Positions 58,601-64,000 of a stretch of 64,000 bases of DNA are shown piece after piece. The notes below the pieces were generated by a model. The model was not told the DNA's origin. It did not search any database and saw only the letters and a list, made by a program, of their open reading frames with translations. The position numbers were made by a program, and so were the translations under genes. Origin of the DNA: Drosophila miranda (lineage: Eukaryota > Arthropoda > Insecta > Diptera > Drosophilidae); contig NC_046676.1 of assembly GCF_003369915.1 (NCBI RefSeq), positions 3,782,001 to 3,846,000 of the forward strand, in the 5' to 3' direction. The first letter of the stretch is position 1; each line of letters begins with the position of its first letter.

Positions 58601-61600
58601 TGCCATAAAAAGTGTATTGGCCTCAGCCAGAGCCAATTTGAAGCACACTTTTTGCGTTAATATGGCGGCTACACCTTTTACTTTGACTTGACTGTGATTG
58701 CACTTGGTCGCCATCGCCATCGCCATAGCCATAGCCATCGCCGTCGCGGCGTCATCGTCGTCATGCCGGTTATATGCGAGTATCGCTCTTCGAGTGGTCT
58801 GCCGGGCGTATGAGTAATCTCACACAATTTCAGTAATTGCCCGAGTCAGCCATCGCCATCGCTTCGACCGCTCCGCTACAGCCAGCCGTACAAATTACGA
58901 ACAGCAACAATTTCACAATATCCGTCATTGCACTCGGCAAAAACCGAAAATAAAATCAAACCTATGCCTGGACAAATCGGTGGGTAAACAGCGCCTGTCG
59001 GTGGCGGTGCCGGTGCCGCTGACTGTGGCATCTACTAAATCGTAAATCGCAGATCGCAAATAGCAACTGAAAAACTGCCAGCTAATCGATTCGGATGACA
59101 AGTTGCAGTAGGGTCTGCCACCATTCTGAAGCTCTTGCTTCAGTTATTTTTGAAAATGATAGATTTTATTTGAATTTATTTGAACATGATCATTCGAGTG
59201 TATGTTAAGTACCTGTAGTGCAGGACTATCCAAAAATCTTCAGAGCTCCTTCATTGGTTTCCTCAGGCTCCCCAGGGTTCCCTTCCCAGCTGAGCTCCGT
59301 CCCTGGCTCTCTAATCGCCGCGGCTGATCTTGTTCATTGGATGCCGCCTTTTTTGCATAATTCGTAATTGCTGATCGAAGTTTTTCTCTGGCTCATTTGT
59401 TTTTAATTGCAATTAATTGGCCACAAGGGCCAGAGCTAAGTGTTGATTGGTGTCTGGGTGTGGTTCCCGTTGCCGTTGCCGTTGCCGTTGCCGGTGCCGT
59501 TCCCGTTCCGCACAGCGGGATTTGCATATCGTTTAGCGAGAGCACTGAAGAATATTGGATAATTCGTTGCAGGTGCAAAACTTTCCACATCTTTTGGTTG
59601 TGCTGGCCAAGAGCCCTAGTGTCGAACGGAGCATTCAAGACCAAAGATTGCACTCGACTCGATGCAACAATCACAATCTCACTCGAGTGGCAACGAGTGG
59701 CTCAACGCGTCATCGTTTTTGTCTGCTGTTTTCCTTTTCCAAGCTTCAGTTTCACTTTCAATGGGCCAACAACGACGACTTCGCCAGTAGCGGCCACAGT
59801 TGCTTCATTTGCAGCAGCAGCTGGCTGGCTGGCTGCCTGGCTGCCTGGCTGGCTGGCTGGCTGGCTGGCTTGGCTTCGGCTCCTGGCCTCATGTGCGACT
59901 GTTGTCTGTGGTCGAAACACGTTCCAAATGAAAGTAAAAACTCTTTGGCATTGTCTGCGTTTGCGTCCCCTGCGTTTGGTTTTCTTCTGGCGTTTGTTCA
60001 CCTGCCTGCCTCAAATGATGCTTCCAAGTGGAAGCCCACTGCGGAGGTTCGCGTTTCAATTATACAAGAATCATTATGCTGACCGTACCGTTATGGCCAA
60101 GAGCAGCGGCATCTCAGCGAACGAGTAGCTGTAGAAGTGAGTCTTATATCTCGTTTACCTTGTCTGCATCTTCGGTTTTTGAGTCTGCATTCGCCGTCAC
60201 TTAAGCTCCATTTCTGACTCATTTTGGGCCATTTCGGACTAAATAAATGCAAGAAATTTGACCAAATTGCGGACCGCTTGCAGCCCAGCCAAGAAGTTCG
60301 CTGTCTTGGACTTTTGTCATTGCCGGGCCGTTCTGACCGCTTCTTTAAGGAAATGTCAGCCCCGCTCTGGCCCTGTAACAGATCTGATTATTCGCTGATT
60401 GTAGTCGCAAGTGAGATGCAGATTTGGCAGATAAATAAAGCGGGAATGCAGTGAAGATTTGCATAGCTCTGAGCGAGGCTCCATTCGGATCGATTGAGTT
60501 GGAATTACGCTATAATCATGTTGCATGGAGCTATCTTCGGTCGTACGGCAGGGGAACTACATATGTATCTATAGGATGATTCGTCTCGGACATGAATGAG
60601 TATTCATTTAGCAATAATAATTCAATAATTCTCTCAGATTTCCAACAGAAAGGAGAACTATCCTCTTTCAGAATGAGTGTGCTCTGTGAATGCCAGCGAC
60701 TATTCATAGGCAATAACAAATGGCCACAAATTGAAAATCCATTAATAACAATATGAAATTAATTTATATTTAATTGCATTTCGCAATTTCGGGAACTATT
60801 GGCGACCACACAATACAATCGAAATATAGATACAAAAAATAAGAAGAAAAAAGTGTACACGCAAGACGGACAAGATTGTTGTTTTTTTTCAATTTCTGTT
60901 TCTGGCGGTTCGCTTGACTCGGAAATACTTAGATATACTCCGAGCACATAAAGCATGTGTGTGACTTTATGAGAAATCTATCAAACAACGCATTGACCCT
61001 GACCCAGTTTTTGAAGACGAATACTCAGAGTATAGCCGAGGCTCTGGCTCTGGCTCTGGCTTTGGCTTTGGCTTTGGCTTAGTCGTTAATCTCCAGATAG
61101 CACTTGAGGGGCGGCCCAATGCAAACACAGGCCGAATAGTCGAATAGCCGAATAAACGCATGAGACCGTTTCAACAACGATCAACAAACACTTGATTATT
61201 GCATTGAATTATTGATAATTTTTCAATTAACCATCAAACAATTGCTACAATTTGTTGCCACTGCCCGGGGCACGCATTTTTGTTCACCGAACTCAAGTGT
61301 TTTCCTTCTCCTTGTCGTTTCAGCTGCACAAATACATGTCGCCGGAGCAGCTGCAGTCCGTCTTCCACGTGGACAGCCACGACGCTGTGCCCCACTATGA
61401 GGTCGTCCAGCTGCTGCACCACGACCCCCACCAGCGCCAGCGGCGCAGCATCTCCGACAGCCGTAGGGCGGTCACAGCCCTGCCGCCCCACCACGTGAAA
61501 AAGGATCTCAGCAAGAACTCCTATTACAGCGAGCTGAAGCACCAGGCCATGGCCTCGGGGGGCAACCATCTGTCCGGCCTCGATGTCAGCGCCATCCAGT

Positions 61601-61764
61601 CCCACAACGTCTCCTTCAGCGCCTTCGGACACCACCTGAACCTCACCCTGCGCCCAACCAAGGGCCTCTTCAAGGACACGCCCCACCAGCTGCGGATGTG
61701 GAGCGTGGGCGGCGAGCCCAATGCCACCCACGGCCTCGACCTTCAGGAGATACCCAAGGAGGAG
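55637..61764 (+). CDS. stl: ADAMTS-type metalloprotease, N-terminal part (partial)
   Basis: Two exons are seen: 55637-55705, a 21-residue signal peptide (MSSTLGLITALLLAITICQA) plus QPD, and 61324-61764, 147 codons; both junctions are phase 0. The second exon starts LHKYMSPEQLQSVFHV and carries the reprolysin propeptide pattern YEVVQL and VSFSAFGHHLNLTLRPTKGLF, with a dibasic RQRRS site at about 61-65 and two N-glycosylation motifs. The metalloprotease, disintegrin and thrombospondin domains must lie beyond the window. Position next to the GlyT-Ssrp block fits stall, the ADAMTS needed for ovarian follicle formation. Another ADAM/ADAMTS is possible. The exon ends with donor GAG/GTGAGT. Confidence 0.62.
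55706..61323 (+). other. 5.6-kb intron of the ADAMTS-like gene
   Basis: No nested gene is supported. The intron is packed with simple repeats: GTCTCC-type at 56488-56530, poly-C at about 57989-58003, CCCTCAA heptads at 58256-58294, (GCCGTT)n at 58324-58358 and 59468-59495, CTGGCG-type near 58556-58590, (CATCGC)n near 58710-58740 and (GGCT)n at 59819-59872. Confidence 0.6.
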
Positions 61765-64000
61765 GTGAGTCCGAGTTGCATTTCACTCGAAATCTCTGCC
61801 ATTGGCTTCCCTGCCCCCAATAGCTGGCATATTGCCTTGTTGCACACTTCCCCCTCATACGTATTGTATCTGTCTTTGCGGCACTTTCATTGATTGCATC
61901 ACGGCGGGCGGGTAACATAAGAAAATGATCATAGTCACTTTTTGCTTTTGTACGTTTTCTGATTTGCCGATTCGCCATACTTCCGCTTGAGGTAGGCAGA
62001 TTTTTACTCTGTTGTTTCTTTTGTTTCTTCTCTCTTTTTCAAGCTGCGCTTCGTCCAAAGACTTATTTCGTTTTGTTTTCTTTGATTTTCCTTCTCTTCG
62101 TTTGCCTCTCCTTTGTTTCTTTGGCACTCGTTGCTTTTATTGCCTGTATCTGTATCTGTATCTGTATCTGTATCTGTAGCTATACCAGTGCCTGCGCCTG
62201 CGCCTGCGCCTGCGCCTGCGCCTGTACCCATACTCGTATCTAATCAAAATTAATTGGCCAAGTGATAAAGAGATTAGACGCAGGCCGCGCTTCTTGTGTC
62301 TCTACCAAAACTGTTCAGACCGCAAATGCAATTAAATTTATTTGTTATACGTAATTGTGTGAATGAAAAGTGTACACAAGTTTTATTACAAACGAAATGT
62401 TACAAATTATCCGCCTAGGAAATCCGCCTAGTCTGTATTCCGATTGGCTTTAATCACGTATGGTTTTTGTCCAAGTGTGTGCCAGGAGCATTGAGGAGCT
62501 TGAGGAATCAACTTATCAATCAACTCGTATTGAACAGAAGAGGGTATACCATTATCATGCCGTTGATGAGAACCTTAAGTTGTGTATAGATAATAGATTT
62601 GGATATAAATGACTTCTGAGCAGGTTTCAGTTGGGGAGAACAAATCTCCAGATTGAATTAGATACAGGGTAACTAGACAGGGTATTAATTGGTTGGACAA
62701 AGCATGGTTCAGTCGGTTCCAAGAGCCGCGTTAAGGTTGTTCCTTGATCTGGATTTCTCTTTCAAATTGTTCCCAATTAAGATCTTTTCAGAAATATATC
62801 TGTGTATATGTACTTATGGCTAAGAGCAGGTGATTCCACCTACAAGGTGCCATACAAGTCGAATTCGTTTGCAAACATTGGGTTTGAGCCATGAACGTGA
62901 CTTTTCTGGAGTTACGAGTAAAGTTCACTTTCTTTTGGCACCGCAGGCCCTGTACACATACTGTAATTGTACTGCAACCCAGTCGTCCATTATTCATGCC
63001 AGTGCTGTGGCTGCTGCCTGCTGTGTTGTGGGCGTGTTCCTATGGAGCGCAATCGATGCCATTGATCGTACCATTTATTGCCAGTTGGCTTGGAGGGAAA
63101 GGGTGGCTGGCGGGGAGAGAGGGCGCAGAGAGGGGAAAGGATAGCACATACAAAATAGTTTTGAATGCAAGACGCAAGACTTCGGAAATGAAAGTGAAAT
63201 GTCATGTCAGACGACAGCCAAAACGAAAAAAGAAATGAACCCGCCGACCGAACTCTTGCGGCTGTGGTCTGTTCAGCTTTGGACTTTTTCAAGCTGTTTC
63301 AGTTTTCCTAGTTTTTGTTTTTTGTGATTTATGTGTGATAATTCAAGTGTTAAGCCTCTCGCCGTGAAATGCGGAAAGATTTGTACGATGTTGCCGCCAC
63401 TTCTTTTTGGGGATTTGTCTTTGCTTTTAATTAAAACGAATCAAGCTGCAGGAGTATTATTTCAGTATTTGATGCATGTTGGATTGGGCAACCCACGCAA
63501 GGCCTCTGTTCTCCTCTGAGTATCGCTGACTTGGCAATTATTTGTATTTGGGTTTTTTCCGTGCTTTGCCGTGCTGCAGTCAGGCCTCGAACAAATGGCC
63601 CCAAGATATAGACCACATAACTACAACAATTTCAATGTTTTCCATGCTGGATTTTTTGGCTCTTTTTTGGTAATGGCGGCACTTTGTCAGAGACCTTCCG
63701 AGCACCAGCGAACCGAAAAAATGCCCAAGAAAAACCATTTATTCTAATTTCTGGCATTCTGTTGTGTTTTTTGTCTGTCGGCCATTCATTGCCGGCAAAC
63801 CGCAAAAGCACCCAAAAATAATATAACATTGATATCTGGTCCCAAGAACTGACTCAGTTTCTACTTTATTTTGGTCGGAAACGACCTCCGAGTGAGGAAA
63901 ATTTTTTGCATACAGTTTCTGTTGATCGATTCGCAGTAAAAAGTTAATTGCGAAAAAATAATTACAGTCTTTCGGAGAGCAATCTCTTTTTCACTCGAAC
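61765..64000 (+). other. Downstream intron of the ADAMTS-like gene, open at window edge
   Basis: Starts with GTGAGT and has no acceptor leading to a recognisable protease exon before the window ends. It contains (TATCTG)n at about 62144-62178 and (CCTGCG)n at about 62190-62224. Confidence 0.55.

Overview
This window is nuclear DNA of a Drosophila species. The genes have short introns with GT-AG borders, the promoters carry DRE (TATCGATA) and Inr-like motifs, and the set of genes (SLC6 glycine-type transporter, Nxt1, WDR70-like WD protein, Ssrp, REEP-like protein, ADAMTS propeptide) matches, from memory, the cluster around cytological region 59F-60A of D. melanogaster 2R (Muller element C). 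Abundant hexanucleotide microsatellites and a dispersed terminal-inverted-repeat element that I associate with the obscura group make an obscura-group species the likeliest source; that last step is inference.

Layout. 0.4-1.05 kb: wreck of a LOA/R1-like LINE, then AT-rich spacer. 4.1-13.9 kb, minus strand: a nine-coding-exon SLC6 transporter (GlyT-like). Its normal stop (UGA) is followed in the same frame by 536 more sense codons, with a stem-loop 21 nt after the stop. This is the most striking feature of the window. 15.3-16.8 kb: a 5'-truncated LINE bounded by a perfect 18-bp target-site duplication. 19.8-20.5 kb, plus: an unrecognised three-exon single-pass membrane protein. 26.1-32.2 kb, plus: a five-exon sugar-transporter-family (MFS) gene whose first coding exon is only 14 nt and lies 2.8 kb upstream; the intervening intron is rich in GATA sites. 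32.9-33.9 kb: a 1.07-kb inverted-repeat element with three internal degenerate repeats.

35.0-42.8 kb is a dense housekeeping block. Nxt1 (plus) and a WDR70-like gene (minus) converge with their poly(A) signals about 30 bp apart. WDR70-like and Ssrp diverge from a shared, DRE-bearing 549-bp promoter. After Ssrp comes a four-exon DUF1091 secreted-protein gene with a GC-AG first intron, and a REEP-like gene lies antisense inside its third-exon-flanking intron.

42.8-64 kb is mostly non-coding and contains the 5' part of a large gene on the plus strand: a likely promoter and 5' UTR near 48.4-49.3 kb, a signal-peptide exon at 55.6 kb and a propeptide exon at 61.3 kb, best explained as the ADAMTS gene stall, which runs off the right edge. 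No tRNA, rRNA or CRISPR array was seen. Genes are given as whole spans; exon coordinates are in the evidence text and were placed by splice-site and reading-frame continuity, without transcript data.
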